A stretch of 48,293 bases of DNA from a virus. Positions 15,522-23,415 of this stretch are shown here, piece after piece (the stretch's first letter is position 1; every line of letters begins with the position of its first letter). Under the pieces are notes generated by a model, which was given only the letters and a program-made list of their open reading frames with translations, had not been told where the DNA came from and made no database searches. The stretch covers positions 1 through 48,293 of the IMG/VR virus record IMGVR_UViG_3300018954_000004. One strand, given 5' to 3'. Position numbers and translations under genes: made by a program.

Positions 15522-16877
15522 TCAGACGCGCCCCTCCTCGCCCTGCCTGTCGCGCGGCGGCTCCGGCGTGGCGTTGGCGGCGGCGCTCTCCGTGTTGTTG
15601 CCCCCGGCCCCCTGGCCCGGCAGCGGCGCGGGGCGCTTGTCGCCCAGCTCCGGCAGCGGTTGGAAGCCCGCGAAAGTGCGCGCCTCGTTGAAGGTGAAGG
15701 CCTCGGTGATAGGCGTCGTCATGGCACGGAAAACCCGCTCGAACTCCTGAGGGCGCGGGTCCTCGTAGTCGAGGATGACGTCGGCGTCGACGAGCGGCAC
15801 CAGCCGGTGCTGGAACCAGGCGAGGAGGAACTCCAGGCGGGGAGCTACCGCGTACTCGGCCAGGTGGTACTTCGCGGCCTCCGAGGTGCTGCGGTTGCTG
15901 CTGCTCGTGTCGCCCACCAGCTCCGGCGGCACGTTGTAGACTTGGCGCACGTACGCGCGCAGGGACTTCGCCAGCTCGTCCGCCTGCAGCTCGCGGTAGT
16001 TGACGGCGAGCTGGGCCAGCGTGACGCCAGCGGGGGCAAACCACACCTTGCCCGCGTTGGCCGGGCCGGAGAATTCCGCTTTGAAGCGCTTCTCCAGATC
16101 GTCCGCCGCCTCGTCTGCCTCGAAGTCCTCGCGCTTCGAGTCGAGGCCCACCACGGCCGTGGGCAGGCCGCCCCGGTCGAAGGTGCTCTTCGTCGAGCGG
16201 TCAATCGCCTCCAGCGTGTCGAGCTGGTCCCCCAGTGCCATGCCACGCCCCGCGCCGCGCCCCAGCGGGTTCTCCGGGTCCAGGTGCTTCAGCCAGAGGA
16301 CGTTCTCGGCGGGCACCTGCCCGTGGAATTGGTTGTAGGAGACGGTGAAGTAGGGGCGGCCCGGCTGGGGCGTCTGGTGCACGCAGTGGGGCGGCACCAC
16401 CTCCCAGCCCACCGGCCGGCCGTCCTGCCCCACGCGCAGCCACAGGAACGTCTCGCCGCCCAGGTCTAGGTGCACCTGTGCCAGCTTCCGCACCTCGCGC
16501 CCGGGGAACTCCGGGTGCGGGGACTCCAGCAGGCGCAATACTTCGTGCGCCGGAAGCTCCACCAACTCGCCCGCCTGGGTGGCATCCTCCAGCGCCTTGC
16601 GCCGCTCGCGCCTGTCCAGGGATTTCCAGCGCGGGTCTGCCCACCGCTTCGCACCTCCGCTCACACGCTTGTAGGCCTTCCACCGTGGTGTGGCCACCGC
16701 GTCCGCCACCGTGTCGACCACCGCCCGGAGCCAGCCGTTCTCCCGGTACGCGGCAAGCACCTCGCGCGTCCCCCGGCGCGGGGAGAAGGACGCGACGGGC
16801 AGGGCGTGGACGAGGGGGCCCCGAGTGGTGGGCAGCAGGCCCAGGGCTTTCAGTGCGCGGCGAACGAGAGAGGCCAT
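15522..16877 (-). CDS. Portal protein, HK97 family
   Basis: A 451-residue portal subunit. Typical parts are the N-terminal ...YRENGWLRAVVDTVADAVATPRWKAYK..., the ETFLWLRVGQDGRPVGWEVVPP wing segment, WLKHLDPENPLGRGAGRGMALGDQLD, and the C-terminal VNYRELQADELAKSLRAYVRQVYNVPPELVGD followed by AKYHLAEYAVAPRLEFLLAWFQHRLV. Twelve copies form the ring for DNA packaging at one vertex. A Pro/Gly/Asn-rich tail ends the protein. It is separated from TerL by a cargo lipoprotein gene, which interrupts the normal terminase-portal order. Confidence 0.8.
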   Translation of the reverse strand: MASLVRRALKALGLLPTTRGPLVHALPVASFSPRRGTREVLAAYRENGWLRAVVDTVADAVATPRWKAYKRVSGGAKRWADPRWKSLDRRERRKALEDATQAGELVELPAHEVLRLLESPHPEFPGREVRKLAQVHLDLGGETFLWLRVGQDGRPVGWEVVPPHCVHQTPQPGRPYFTVSYNQFHGQVPAENVLWLKHLDPENPLGRGAGRGMALGDQLDTLEAIDRSTKSTFDRGGLPTAVVGLDSKREDFEADEAADDLEKRFKAEFSGPANAGKVWFAPAGVTLAQLAVNYRELQADELAKSLRAYVRQVYNVPPELVGDTSSSNRSTSEAAKYHLAEYAVAPRLEFLLAWFQHRLVPLVDADVILDYEDPRPQEFERVFRAMTTPITEAFTFNEARTFAGFQPLPELGDKRPAPLPGQGAGGNNTESAAANATPEPPRDRQGEEGRV

Positions 16878-16883
16878 GCCCCG

Positions 16884-16891
16884 AGAAGGGG
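16884..16891 (-). promoter_or_regulatory. Late-leader motif before the portal gene
   Basis: CCCCTTCT, 6 nt before the ATG. CCCC can pair with the CGGGG that follows the TTCT, giving a very short hairpin that includes the only SD-like bases. Confidence 0.55.
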
Positions 16892-16909
16892 TGCTGGGCG
16901 CGAGCGAAG

Positions 16910-17584
16910 CTACGTGCGGGATGGAGCGGCACCACCGGGAGGAGCACCACCGGGAGGAGCACCACCGGGAGGAGCACCACCGGGAGGAGCACCACCGGGA
17001 GGAGCACCACCGGGAGGAGCATCGCTAGGTTTATCCTGTATCTTGTTGTTTTTTTCCTTGGCGTTTAGATAGTCTAACAGCGCTTCGCTTGCGCTGCTGC
17101 GCGAGCTATTCCATGAGGCAATTGCAATGTTGCACTGGACATTTGCCTCCTCGTCCTTGAGGTTAACTGAGCGAGCGGCGGTTGCGGCCAACTCCCCAGC
17201 ATCCTTGGAACGGGTAAGTAGGGCATTGGCTGCAACGCCAAATAATGCCCCAAGAACTGGAAGGGATGCGTTTGATACTCTGTATATATCTGAGTCGTTG
17301 TATGCGCCTGCCGTCATCACAACTCCAGCGCCGATTGATGCACCAGAGAGAATTCCGAAGAACCACCCCCATTGGGCGTTCTTGATCGAGCTCACTCGAG
17401 CTGTGTTCTCCACGTTGCGACAGAAGTCGATTCCTTGATGGCCTGGCGTTGGAGTAAATTTATCTTCACCTGCCCCAGATACGAATAGGGCCCTCTCCGG
17501 AGGGCGCTTGTAGACGTGTGTTGCGGAGACCCCTGCGCACGCGACGAGTGGTGTTGCGGCAAGCAGCAGTGCAATTCTCTTCAT
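16910..17584 (-). CDS. Lipoprotein with C-terminal PPGGA repeats, inserted between terL and portal
   Basis: A 224-residue predicted lipoprotein: KRIALLLAATPLVAC gives a lipobox with Cys near residue 16. Two hydrophobic segments (WFFGILSGASIGAGVVMTAGA and VLGALFGVAANALL) suggest membrane association. Helical residues about 130-185 are followed by six perfect PPGGA repeats encoded by a 15-bp tandem array. A strong AGGAGG ribosome site precedes the ATG. The gene is much less GC-rich than the terminase and portal genes on either side, so it looks like a recently acquired cargo gene. A lysis (spanin-like) or surface-exclusion function is possible but unproven. Confidence 0.65.
   Translation of the reverse strand: MKRIALLLAATPLVACAGVSATHVYKRPPERALFVSGAGEDKFTPTPGHQGIDFCRNVENTARVSSIKNAQWGWFFGILSGASIGAGVVMTAGAYNDSDIYRVSNASLPVLGALFGVAANALLTRSKDAGELAATAARSVNLKDEEANVQCNIAIASWNSSRSSASEALLDYLNAKEKNNKIQDKPSDAPPGGAPPGGAPPGGAPPGGAPPGGAPPGGAAPSRT
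16930..17019. repeat. Six perfect tandem copies of a 15-bp repeat
   Basis: The unit CACCACCGGGAGGAG (plus strand) repeats six times without a mismatch, encoding PPGGA on the minus strand. Perfect identity implies recent expansion by slippage, so copy number probably varies between strains. Confidence 0.9.
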
Positions 17585-17665
17585 ATTCCCCCTCCTTATG
17601 CAATGCAGTTCTGAGGCTACTGGTGACCGGCATGTAGGTGCAAGATGCTGAATAGATAATCTTCT

Positions 17666-19171
17666 TTAGTCCTCGTCCGACTCGGCTGATGCCTCCGCGC
17701 GCTCGGCTGCGCCCTCGTTCTTCCGGCGGCGCACCACGTACTTGTAGATGGGCCAGGCGAAGGCGTCGGCGCGGTCGTCCCGCCCGTGCCCGCCTTCCTG
17801 GCCAGTGAACGTCGCCAGCTGCTTCTCCAGCTTGTCGTGCTTGCCCACCATGTGGACGAGCCCGGCCTCGGCCAGGGCTGACACCGGAGAGGCGCGCTCC
17901 GCCTTCGACTGGCGGGCGCGCTCCGTCTTCACCTTCACCTTGGCGATGGTGCGGATGGTGGACTTCACCATGCTGCCGCCAGTATTGGTTTCGGCAAATA
18001 CCCACGCCCGAGGCCGCCCGCGGCTGTCCTTTTTCGCGAAAGGCTCCCAGGCGCGCAGCGCCTCCACCGCCTTCTTCGCCCAGGCGCTGGGCTCGGGCGA
18101 CTGGAGCGAGAGGTCCGCCAGCACGTACGCGTGGTCGAGCCCGTCCGCCTCGAGGCGCACGCCCACCACGACGATGCCGTGCAAGTCGCTCGTCTTCTTC
18201 TCGCCCGTCGCCGGGTCCACCGAGACGACGATGAAGTCGAAGACGTCGGGCCGGGGCTTTCCCTTCGTGCCCACCCGGCTCGCGTTCCAGTCCACCCGGC
18301 GGTACAGCGCCGGGTCCATGGAGAACGTCAGCTCGCCGAGGAACTCCCGCCGTCCCTCGGTGGTGTGCATCATCCGCCGCGCGTAGCGAACGTACGCCGG
18401 GTCGAGGTTGTCGACGTTCTCCAGCGTGGAGCTGCGCGCGAGCACCAGGCCTTCGCGGTCCGACAGCATCTCCACGAAGAGCGGTGTGGGCGCCGGCGTC
18501 GTGGTGATGAACATGCGCGCGGACAGCCCCTCGCGGCGCATGCGCGCGGTCCGCAGTCGGTTGACGGCGCGGCACTCCTTGTAGACGGCGATGGCGTCGC
18601 CCTTCCACGCCACCGGCTCGTCCGCCCAGATGAAGGTGTACTGGTGCCCGCGGAACTTGTCCGCGTTCTTCGCCGGCAGCCACGTGGCCTGAGCGCCGTT
18701 GGGCCAGAGGAGGCGACGCTTCGCCTTCTCGTACTTCGGCATGAACCAGGGCGGGCTCAGTGAGAGGATGCCCGAGGGCCCCTCCACCTGGTTCTTCACG
18801 ATTTCGGAGTAGGTGGGCCCGACGATGAGGATGCGGGCTTCCGGGTCGAGCCGCGCCTCCTCGATGACAGCGCTCGCCCCGGCGTACGTCTTGCCGGTAC
18901 CGCGCCCGCCCATGAAGAAGAACGTGCGGTACAGGCCCGGCGGCACCTGCACCGGGCGCAGCGAGTAGATGGGCTCGTAGTAGAGGGTGACGAGCTCCTG
19001 GGCCGTCAGCCCCAGCAGCTCCGCGAAGCCCGTGGCGGTGCCCTGCTTCTCCCGCGCGCGGAGGGCCACCCGCTGCACCGTCGAGTAGCGGCCATGCGTC
19101 TCCGAGGTGAGGACGGGGATGCCGGCGAGCAGCTTCTCCCCGGCGTCGAGGATGGCGGCGCTAGCTACCAT
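17666..19171 (-). CDS. terL: Terminase large subunit
   Basis: A 501-residue packaging motor. The ATPase domain has Walker A GGRGTGKT (88-95) and Walker B FIWADEP (180-186), with a TTTPAPTP coupling segment near residue 223. The nuclease domain has D319 in VSVDPATG and the terminal acidic pair in RDDRADAF near residue 470. It cuts concatemeric phage DNA and drives it into the prohead through the portal. I chose the ATG at 19171, whose coding overlaps the TerS end by 11 bp; a longer Arg-rich extension upstream is unlikely. A Glu/Ala-rich tail closes the protein. Confidence 0.85.
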   Translation of the reverse strand: MVASAAILDAGEKLLAGIPVLTSETHGRYSTVQRVALRAREKQGTATGFAELLGLTAQELVTLYYEPIYSLRPVQVPPGLYRTFFFMGGRGTGKTYAGASAVIEEARLDPEARILIVGPTYSEIVKNQVEGPSGILSLSPPWFMPKYEKAKRRLLWPNGAQATWLPAKNADKFRGHQYTFIWADEPVAWKGDAIAVYKECRAVNRLRTARMRREGLSARMFITTTPAPTPLFVEMLSDREGLVLARSSTLENVDNLDPAYVRYARRMMHTTEGRREFLGELTFSMDPALYRRVDWNASRVGTKGKPRPDVFDFIVVSVDPATGEKKTSDLHGIVVVGVRLEADGLDHAYVLADLSLQSPEPSAWAKKAVEALRAWEPFAKKDSRGRPRAWVFAETNTGGSMVKSTIRTIAKVKVKTERARQSKAERASPVSALAEAGLVHMVGKHDKLEKQLATFTGQEGGHGRDDRADAFAWPIYKYVVRRRKNEGAAERAEASAESDED

Positions 19172-19766
19172 CCTCGTCCTCGTCGTCCTTGCCCTCGCCT
19201 TCGACCTCCGGGGGCGGGCTCGCCTCGGCGGCGGCCTCCTTGTCATGCTCCTCGAGGAAGCGGTTGAGCTTCTCGTCCAGGCGCTTCCGGGCTTCCTCCG
19301 GCGTCACCAACTCGAAGAGGGGGCCCAGGCCGTTGCCTGCGGCGGCCGGCGCCTCGCGCGGGACGGTGAAGTCCTTTGGCGCGGCCACCGCCAGCCGCCA
19401 GCGGATGACCTTGTCGTTCATCGCCTTGTCGGAGATGGCGTCGGTGGCCAGCTCCACCAGGCCCATCTGGTACTCGGCCTCGGCGCGCTCCACGTCCTGC
19501 ACCAGCTCCGTGTAGCGGCTGCGCTTGCCGGACTCGATGGACTCGCGCCCCCGGCGAAGCCACCCCTGCAGCCGCACCTCGGTGGTGCCCGCGAGTGCGG
19601 CGGCCATGCGCTTCGTGGCGCCCTTGCGCAGGCGCGCCACCACCTCGCGGTGGATGTCGAACGTCAGCGTGCTGGCGGGCCCGTTCCACTTCGCCGGCCG
19701 GCCGCGCTTCTTCGACGGCGGCTTGCCGGGAGGGGACCTCGGGTCATAGCCGCTGGGGTGGGACAC
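19161..19766 (-). CDS. terS: Terminase small subunit
   Basis: A 201-residue DNA-binding packaging protein starting at GTG. It has an AT-hook-like basic segment (KKRGRPAKW, residues 19-27), a helix-turn-helix around residues 40-75 (REVVARLRKGATKRMAAALAGTTEVRLQGWLRRGRE), an oligomerisation-like helical core (YTELVQDVERAEAEYQMGLVELA), and an acidic end. It should recognise the phage pac or cos site and recruit TerL, with which it overlaps. A late-leader motif lies 7 nt before the start. Confidence 0.75.
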   Translation of the reverse strand: MSHPSGYDPRSPPGKPPSKKRGRPAKWNGPASTLTFDIHREVVARLRKGATKRMAAALAGTTEVRLQGWLRRGRESIESGKRSRYTELVQDVERAEAEYQMGLVELATDAISDKAMNDKVIRWRLAVAAPKDFTVPREAPAAAGNGLGPLFELVTPEEARKRLDEKLNRFLEEHDKEAAAEASPPPEVEGEGKDDEDEDGS

Positions 19767-19773
19767 CCCGAGG

Positions 19774-19781
19774 AGAAGGGG
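19774..19781 (-). promoter_or_regulatory. Late-leader motif before terS
   Basis: CCCCTTCT, 7 nt before the GTG start. CCCC can pair with the CGGGG that leads into the start codon, so the initiation site itself could be in a hairpin. Confidence 0.6.
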
Positions 19782-19784
19782 CGC

Positions 19785-20231
19785 TTACCCCTCTGCGTCC
19801 GTGGGCAGCCGCAGCTTGAGGAGGTCATTGCCGGCCTGGCACAGCGCGGACCTCCCGGGGGTGTCCATCGACGTGTCCATGCCGCGCTTCCAGACGAAGT
19901 CACCGGACGCCGTGCGCGTCTCGTCGGCGGCCAGGGCCGCGTACCGCCGGGCGACAGCCACCGGCACCAAGCCGTCCGAGGTGGCGAGGACGCGGCGCAG
20001 TTCCTCGAACTCGGCCCGCGCGTCCCGGTTCAGCGCCTTCCAGGCCTCGAACGTGAACGCGCGAACCCCGCCCGTCCGGTACGCCGCCAGCACCTGGTCC
20101 CATGCGAGCCGCACCGTCCGGCCGGGGCTGTCGCGCCGGTGCAGCAGGAGCACACCCACCTTGGGCTCCGGGGTGAAGCGAGGGTCGCCACGGAGGTACT
20201 CGGCGAGGTGGAAAGGAGTGGGTTCGGTCAT
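19785..20231 (-). CDS. Hypothetical protein upstream of terS
   Basis: A 148-residue protein (MTEPTPFHLAEYLRGDPRF) with no recognised domain. It is mixed alpha/beta, with basic patches (LLHRRDSPGRTVRLAWDQVLAAY, WKALNRDARAEFEELRRVL). It is the first gene of the leftward structural cluster and lies directly before terS, a position often used for HNH endonucleases or packaging accessories. No HNH or other catalytic motif is present. The late-leader motif 8 nt upstream places it in the late regulon. Confidence 0.55.
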   Translation of the reverse strand: MTEPTPFHLAEYLRGDPRFTPEPKVGVLLLHRRDSPGRTVRLAWDQVLAAYRTGGVRAFTFEAWKALNRDARAEFEELRRVLATSDGLVPVAVARRYAALAADETRTASGDFVWKRGMDTSMDTPGRSALCQAGNDLLKLRLPTDAEG

Positions 20232-20239
20232 GCCCTTCG

Positions 20240-20247
20240 AGAAGGGG
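20240..20247 (-). promoter_or_regulatory. Late-leader motif with mini-hairpin
   Basis: CCCCTTCT lies 8 nt before the ATG of the first late gene. CCCTTC pairs perfectly with the following GAAGGG around a 2-base turn. GAAGGG is also the only SD-like sequence, so the hairpin would mask it. Confidence 0.6.
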
Positions 20248-20263
20248 CGCCAGCGGCCCGCCA
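20247..20263. repeat. 17-bp direct repeat, copy 1
   Basis: GCGCCAGCGGCCCGCCA occurs here and again at 20313-20329, 66 bp apart, upstream of the late cluster. It may be a regulator or terminase recognition repeat, or a trace of duplication next to the DUF4062 insertion. Confidence 0.6.
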
Positions 20264-20312
20264 TGCCGCGCGGGGGCGCACGGCTAACGGGCCACGTCCG
20301 AGCGGCCAGGAC

Positions 20313-20329
20313 GCGCCAGCGGCCCGCCA
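20313..20329. repeat. 17-bp direct repeat, copy 2
   Basis: This is an exact copy of 20247-20263. Beyond it the composition drops in GC toward the DUF4062 gene, so it sits close to the edge of the probable cargo insertion. Confidence 0.6.
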
Positions 20330-20635
20330 GGAACGTCAGGGCCTCAGAAAAACGGGGGTCGTCTGACAGATCTCCCTCGGGAAATTCGGAAGAATTCGCG
20401 TGCCCGGATTGCACCGCGCCGAGCAATCAAGAAATGGCGCCACCTGCCCGGTTTCCCACCCCGGGGGCCCCGCACCTACATTCAGTGTCGCTGTAAAACC
20501 ACCGTGCCATACATGTGGGTGGCACGACTTTTGTCCAGACACTGAATAGGAGCTTCGTCATCACGTCGAACGGCGACGCGTTGAGCGAAGAGAGAATGAG
20601 CTGCTCGCGATATGGTGCCAGGACCAAGGAGGCAC

Positions 20636-21646
20636 ATGGACAAGCGCTACCAAATTTTCGTTAGTTCGACCTACGTCGACCTGAAAGATGAACGTTCAAA
20701 GGTGATGCAGGCACTAATGGAAATGGACTGCATTCCAGCTGGAATGGAGTTGTTTCCTGCTGCGGACGAGGATCAGTGGCGATTCATCGAGAAGGTCATC
20801 GATGACTGCGACTATTATCTTCTGATTATTGGGGGGAGATACGGCTCGGTTACGGCCGAAGGGATAAGCTACACCGAAAAAGAGTATGATTACGCAGTGT
20901 CAAAAGGACTTAAGGTTATTGCTCTTATCCACGGAGCGCCTGACAGCCTGTCTGTGGCGAAGTCAGACGTAGCCAAGGACAAGATCGAAAAACTCACCGC
21001 CTTCAAAGCCAAGGTAAGCTCAGGGCGCCTTGTTAAGTTTTGGCAAAACGCAAATGAATTACCGGGACTGGTTGCGCTGAGTCTCAGTAAGACAATCAAG
21101 ACATATCCTGCCGTCGGTTGGGTTAGGGCCAATACTGTTGCGAGCATTGACGCACTGTCAGAAGTGAACGAATTGCGAAAGCGGAACGCCGAACTGGAGG
21201 AGGAACTGCGAAAGCTGAAGGACGAACGTTCACCTTCCGTAGAGGATATCGCGGGTCTCGAGGAGCACCTTCAGGTGACGGGCACGCATATTCGTGGCAC
21301 TGGAACTCAGTCTCGTCGAGAGCCATGGCAGATTGTCATGAGCTGGGCGGATGTTTTTGGGCTGATCGCACCTCACCTGATCCAGCCGCTTGGCGACGTG
21401 GCTGTCTACAACATACTCTCAGTGGCAATATATGATAAGACGGGCCGGCTCGACAGAACTCCAAGGCTTGACGACCAGATATTCCAAACGATCAAGGTGC
21501 AGCTCTCGGCGCACCGGCTCGTCCATCTTGAGCCCCAAAGCACTTCAAGCGGCCAAATGGGTTTGTTCTGGTCCCTCAGTGATTCGGGGCGAGAGCAAAT
21601 GCTAAAGCTCAGAGTAGTAAAAAAGGGCGAGAGCGCTGATGGATAG
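20636..21646 (+). CDS. DUF4062 domain protein with coiled coil, low-GC cargo
   Basis: A 336-residue protein. Residues 4-95 match DUF4062 well: [61 protein letters not shown], then [11 protein letters not shown]. This is an alpha/beta, TIR-like fold often at the N terminus of STAND/NACHT signalling proteins. A coiled coil spans about 160-195 ([24 protein letters not shown]), and the C-terminal ~130 residues look like a winged-helix-type domain. No NTPase motif is present. The start at 20636 has AAGGAGG 5-6 nt upstream. It has much lower GC than its surroundings. A phage- or plasmid-defence role is plausible but only inferred. Confidence 0.7.
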   Translation: MDKRYQIFVSSTYVDLKDERSKVMQALMEMDCIPAGMELFPAADEDQWRFIEKVIDDCDYYLLIIGGRYGSVTAEGISYTEKEYDYAVSKGLKVIALIHGAPDSLSVAKSDVAKDKIEKLTAFKAKVSSGRLVKFWQNANELPGLVALSLSKTIKTYPAVGWVRANTVASIDALSEVNELRKRNAELEEELRKLKDERSPSVEDIAGLEEHLQVTGTHIRGTGTQSRREPWQIVMSWADVFGLIAPHLIQPLGDVAVYNILSVAIYDKTGRLDRTPRLDDQIFQTIKVQLSAHRLVHLEPQSTSSGQMGLFWSLSDSGREQMLKLRVVKKGESADG

Positions 21647-21701
21647 AGCTGTTGCCGGCGGTGGGGATGGACATCGAAGGAGCTTTTCGGGTTGTGCGCC
21701 G

Positions 21702-21709
21702 CCCCTTCT
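21702..21709 (+). promoter_or_regulatory. Late-leader motif, first copy in the lysis region
   Basis: CCCCTTCT in a GCGCCGCCCCTTCT context, 7 nt before the ATG at 21717. The motif is on the plus strand here, again sense with respect to its gene. No SD sequence lies between motif and start. Confidence 0.6.
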
Positions 21710-21716
21710 AGCTGGC

Positions 21717-22103
21717 ATGACGCCCCCCCTTGAGACCGCCGTCCTCGCCCTGGCGGTCAGCCAAGTCCTGACGCCCCTGCTGAATGGGCTCCTCGCTCGC
21801 CGGGCCACTAAGCACGAGCAGGCCGCGGACCAGGTGCCACTGCTGGTCCAGCGCATGGAGTCGGTGGCCGCCGACGTGCGCGAAATCAAGACGGAGCTGC
21901 GCCGGGTGGGCGAGCACGACTCCACGCTGAAGGTGCTGGAGCTTCGGCTCAAGGCGCTCGAGGCGTGGGAGGCGGGCGCCCGCCCTCAGATGCACGAGGT
22001 GGTCAACCGCGTGCATATCCTCATGGGCGAACGCAGCGCACGGCAGATGCAGCACGCCGCCAACGTGGTGGCCTCCAAGGACACCGGGCGCCCCGGGCAG
22101 TGA
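21717..22103 (+). CDS. Small membrane protein with coiled coil, possible lysis accessory
   Basis: A 128-residue protein with one N-terminal membrane segment (about residues 6-27, LETAVLALAVSQVLTPLLNGLL), a basic RRATKHEQ boundary, and a long helical region (VPLLVQRMESVAADVREIKTELRRV, VLELRLKALEAWE). One-TM plus coiled-coil proteins at the start of lysis cassettes often act as holin/antiholin or inner-membrane spanin subunits. No Rz-specific motif is seen. I selected the ATG at 21717 because the late-leader motif precedes it; an upstream start would overlap the DUF4062 gene. Confidence 0.55.
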   Translation: MTPPLETAVLALAVSQVLTPLLNGLLARRATKHEQAADQVPLLVQRMESVAADVREIKTELRRVGEHDSTLKVLELRLKALEAWEAGARPQMHEVVNRVHILMGERSARQMQHAANVVASKDTGRPGQ

Positions 22104-22131
22104 CAGCCTCAGCGAGCCTGCCCTGAGCGCA

Positions 22132-22170
22132 CCCCTTCTCCTGGGCGCAGTCCACCCGCAGTCCCTGGAG
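22132..22170 (+). promoter_or_regulatory. Late leader with SD-occluding hairpin, gene at 22177
   Basis: CCCCTTCT at 22132-22139 runs into CTCCTGGG (22138-22145), which pairs with CCCTGGAG (22163-22170) with one mismatch. GGAG in the 3' arm is the ribosome site, 6 nt before the ATG. The 17-nt loop contains GCAGTCC twice. The element is clearly homologous to the holin leader at 23416-23456. Confidence 0.65.
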
Positions 22171-22176
22171 AACCCG

Positions 22177-22908
22177 ATGAGCAAGCCCGAGCAGGTGCCC
22201 AGTGTTGGCCGCGTCGTCCACTACGTCCTCGGAGACGAGGCCGGCCTCCGCAGGGGAGAGGTCCGCCCCGCCATCGTCGTCGCCATGCGGCACCCGGAGA
22301 TGCCAAACCTGCAGCTGCTCTCCGACGGCCCGAACGACTTCCCTGGCATCCTCAACGGCGAGCTGTGGCGTGGCTCGGTGCCCTTCGGCGGGCCGGACCA
22401 GCCCGGTACTTGGTTCTGGCCGCCCCACGTGCCCGCGAAGCCGGCAGCCCCCACGTGCGCACCGCCGCGCGAGGTGGTGGAGAAGGCGGAGCGCATCGTG
22501 TACGTGCCCGCGACGCCGGCCGCTCCCGCGTACACCCCGCCGCCCGAGTTGGTGGAGAAGGCGACCCCTCCGCACGGACCGCTGGACCCGAAGCGCACCG
22601 GCTTCCTCGGCTTCGCGACGTACAACGACGTGCCCGGGCCGCATGGCCCTTGGAAGACGTTCGACGGACGGGATGTGCCGGGCTGGGACGCGGTCGGCCC
22701 GCTGACCCAGGCCCGGTGGGTGGCGGCCGGCACGGCTGAGCGGGATGTGGCCTTCAGCATCGCTGGGCACGCCGCGGTGCAGGAACTGGAGAAGGCCGGC
22801 ATCACCGACGATGAGACGCTCAACCGGGTGCAGGTGGCTATCCTCCGCCACCGCTCGGACAGCGTCTCCCCGCCGGACCCGCTGCCCAGGGACGCCGTCA
22901 TCCGCTGA
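22177..22908 (+). CDS. Conserved-looking phage protein with Pro-rich repeats, unknown function
   Basis: A 243-residue protein in the lysis region. Residues 1-85 form a small beta-rich domain (PSVGRVVHYVLGDEAGL, RPAIVVAMRHPE, LQLLSDG, GTWFWPPHVP). Two imperfect repeats follow (PAAPTCAPPREVVEKAERIVYVP and PAAPAYTPPPELVEKATPP). The remainder includes FATYNDVPGPHGPWKTFDGRDVPGWDAVG and a helical tail. It may be a virion or lysis-associated protein. I recognise no catalytic motif and no signal peptide. Confidence 0.6.
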   Translation: MSKPEQVPSVGRVVHYVLGDEAGLRRGEVRPAIVVAMRHPEMPNLQLLSDGPNDFPGILNGELWRGSVPFGGPDQPGTWFWPPHVPAKPAAPTCAPPREVVEKAERIVYVPATPAAPAYTPPPELVEKATPPHGPLDPKRTGFLGFATYNDVPGPHGPWKTFDGRDVPGWDAVGPLTQARWVAAGTAERDVAFSIAGHAAVQELEKAGITDDETLNRVQVAILRHRSDSVSPPDPLPRDAVIR

Positions 22909-22912
22909 GCCG

Positions 22913-22948
22913 CCGCTTCTCCCGAGGGCATACCTTCGCCCTCGGGAG
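22913..22948 (+). promoter_or_regulatory. Late leader with SD-occluding hairpin, endolysin gene
   Basis: A motif variant (CCGCTTCT) overlaps CTCCCGAGGGC (22919-22929), which is perfectly complementary to GCCCTCGGGAG (22938-22948). This gives an 11-bp stem with an 8-nt loop. The GGGAG at the 3' end is the endolysin ribosome site, 5 nt before the ATG at 22954. Confidence 0.7.
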
Positions 22949-22953
22949 CCTCC

Positions 22954-23412
22954 ATGGTGACCTCGCAACGTGCCGCCTTCCTCGCCCTCGTCCTCTCGCA
23001 GATGCACGCCCCTTACCGCTGGAATGCGAAGGGCACGCGGGACGCCACTACCGGGCAGCGTCTCTTCGACTGCTCCGGGCTGGTGACATGGGCCCTGCGC
23101 GAGGTGGGCGGGCCGGACTGGCGCGCCACTCACAACACTGACCGCCTCTGGGCGGCGTGCGCCCCGCTGCTGCCGGACGGCGAGCTGCTACCCGGAGACC
23201 TGGTGCTGTACCACCGCGCCGGCGCACCCGAGGACGCCGAGCACGTCATGGTGCACGTGGGTGGGGGCGTGGTGGTGGGTGCCTCCGGTGGGGGCCGCGC
23301 CACCCTCACACTGGCGGATGCCATGCAGCACGACGCGAAGGTGAAGGTGTACGCGCACCTGGACTACCGGCCGGGACGCATGGGCTTCCGGCGCCTGCCC
23401 TTCACCTCGTAG
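22954..23412 (+). CDS. NlpC/P60-type endolysin
   Basis: A 152-residue cysteine peptidase, the likely cell-wall lysis enzyme. The catalytic Cys40 is in LFDCSGLVTWALREVG. The conserved histidine is H97 or H101 in AEHVMVHVGGGVVVGA, and LLPGDLVLYH marks the usual strand before it. It has no signal peptide and no separate binding domain, so it would reach peptidoglycan after the downstream holin opens the inner membrane. Enzymes of this family usually cleave the peptide stem, often gamma-D-Glu to diamino acid bonds; the exact bond here is not known. Translation may be held by the leader hairpin. Confidence 0.8.
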   Translation: MVTSQRAAFLALVLSQMHAPYRWNAKGTRDATTGQRLFDCSGLVTWALREVGGPDWRATHNTDRLWAACAPLLPDGELLPGDLVLYHRAGAPEDAEHVMVHVGGGVVVGASGGGRATLTLADAMQHDAKVKVYAHLDYRPGRMGFRRLPFTS

Positions 23413-23415
23413 GCG

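Larger units (their letters stand above)
20232..20635. other. Divergent intergenic region, late cluster vs DUF4062 gene
   Basis: No supportable gene. It contains the late-leader motif and the two 17-bp repeats. A GTGCCA...TGGCAC hairpin near 20500-20525 is followed by a short T run. The right half is AT-richer and should hold the promoter of the DUF4062 gene, but I could not choose a single -35/-10 pair. Confidence 0.4.

Noticed and set aside
16930-17019. Tandem repeats as a possible CRISPR array
   Set aside because: 15-bp units are directly adjacent without spacers, and encode PPGGA in frame in a lipoprotein.
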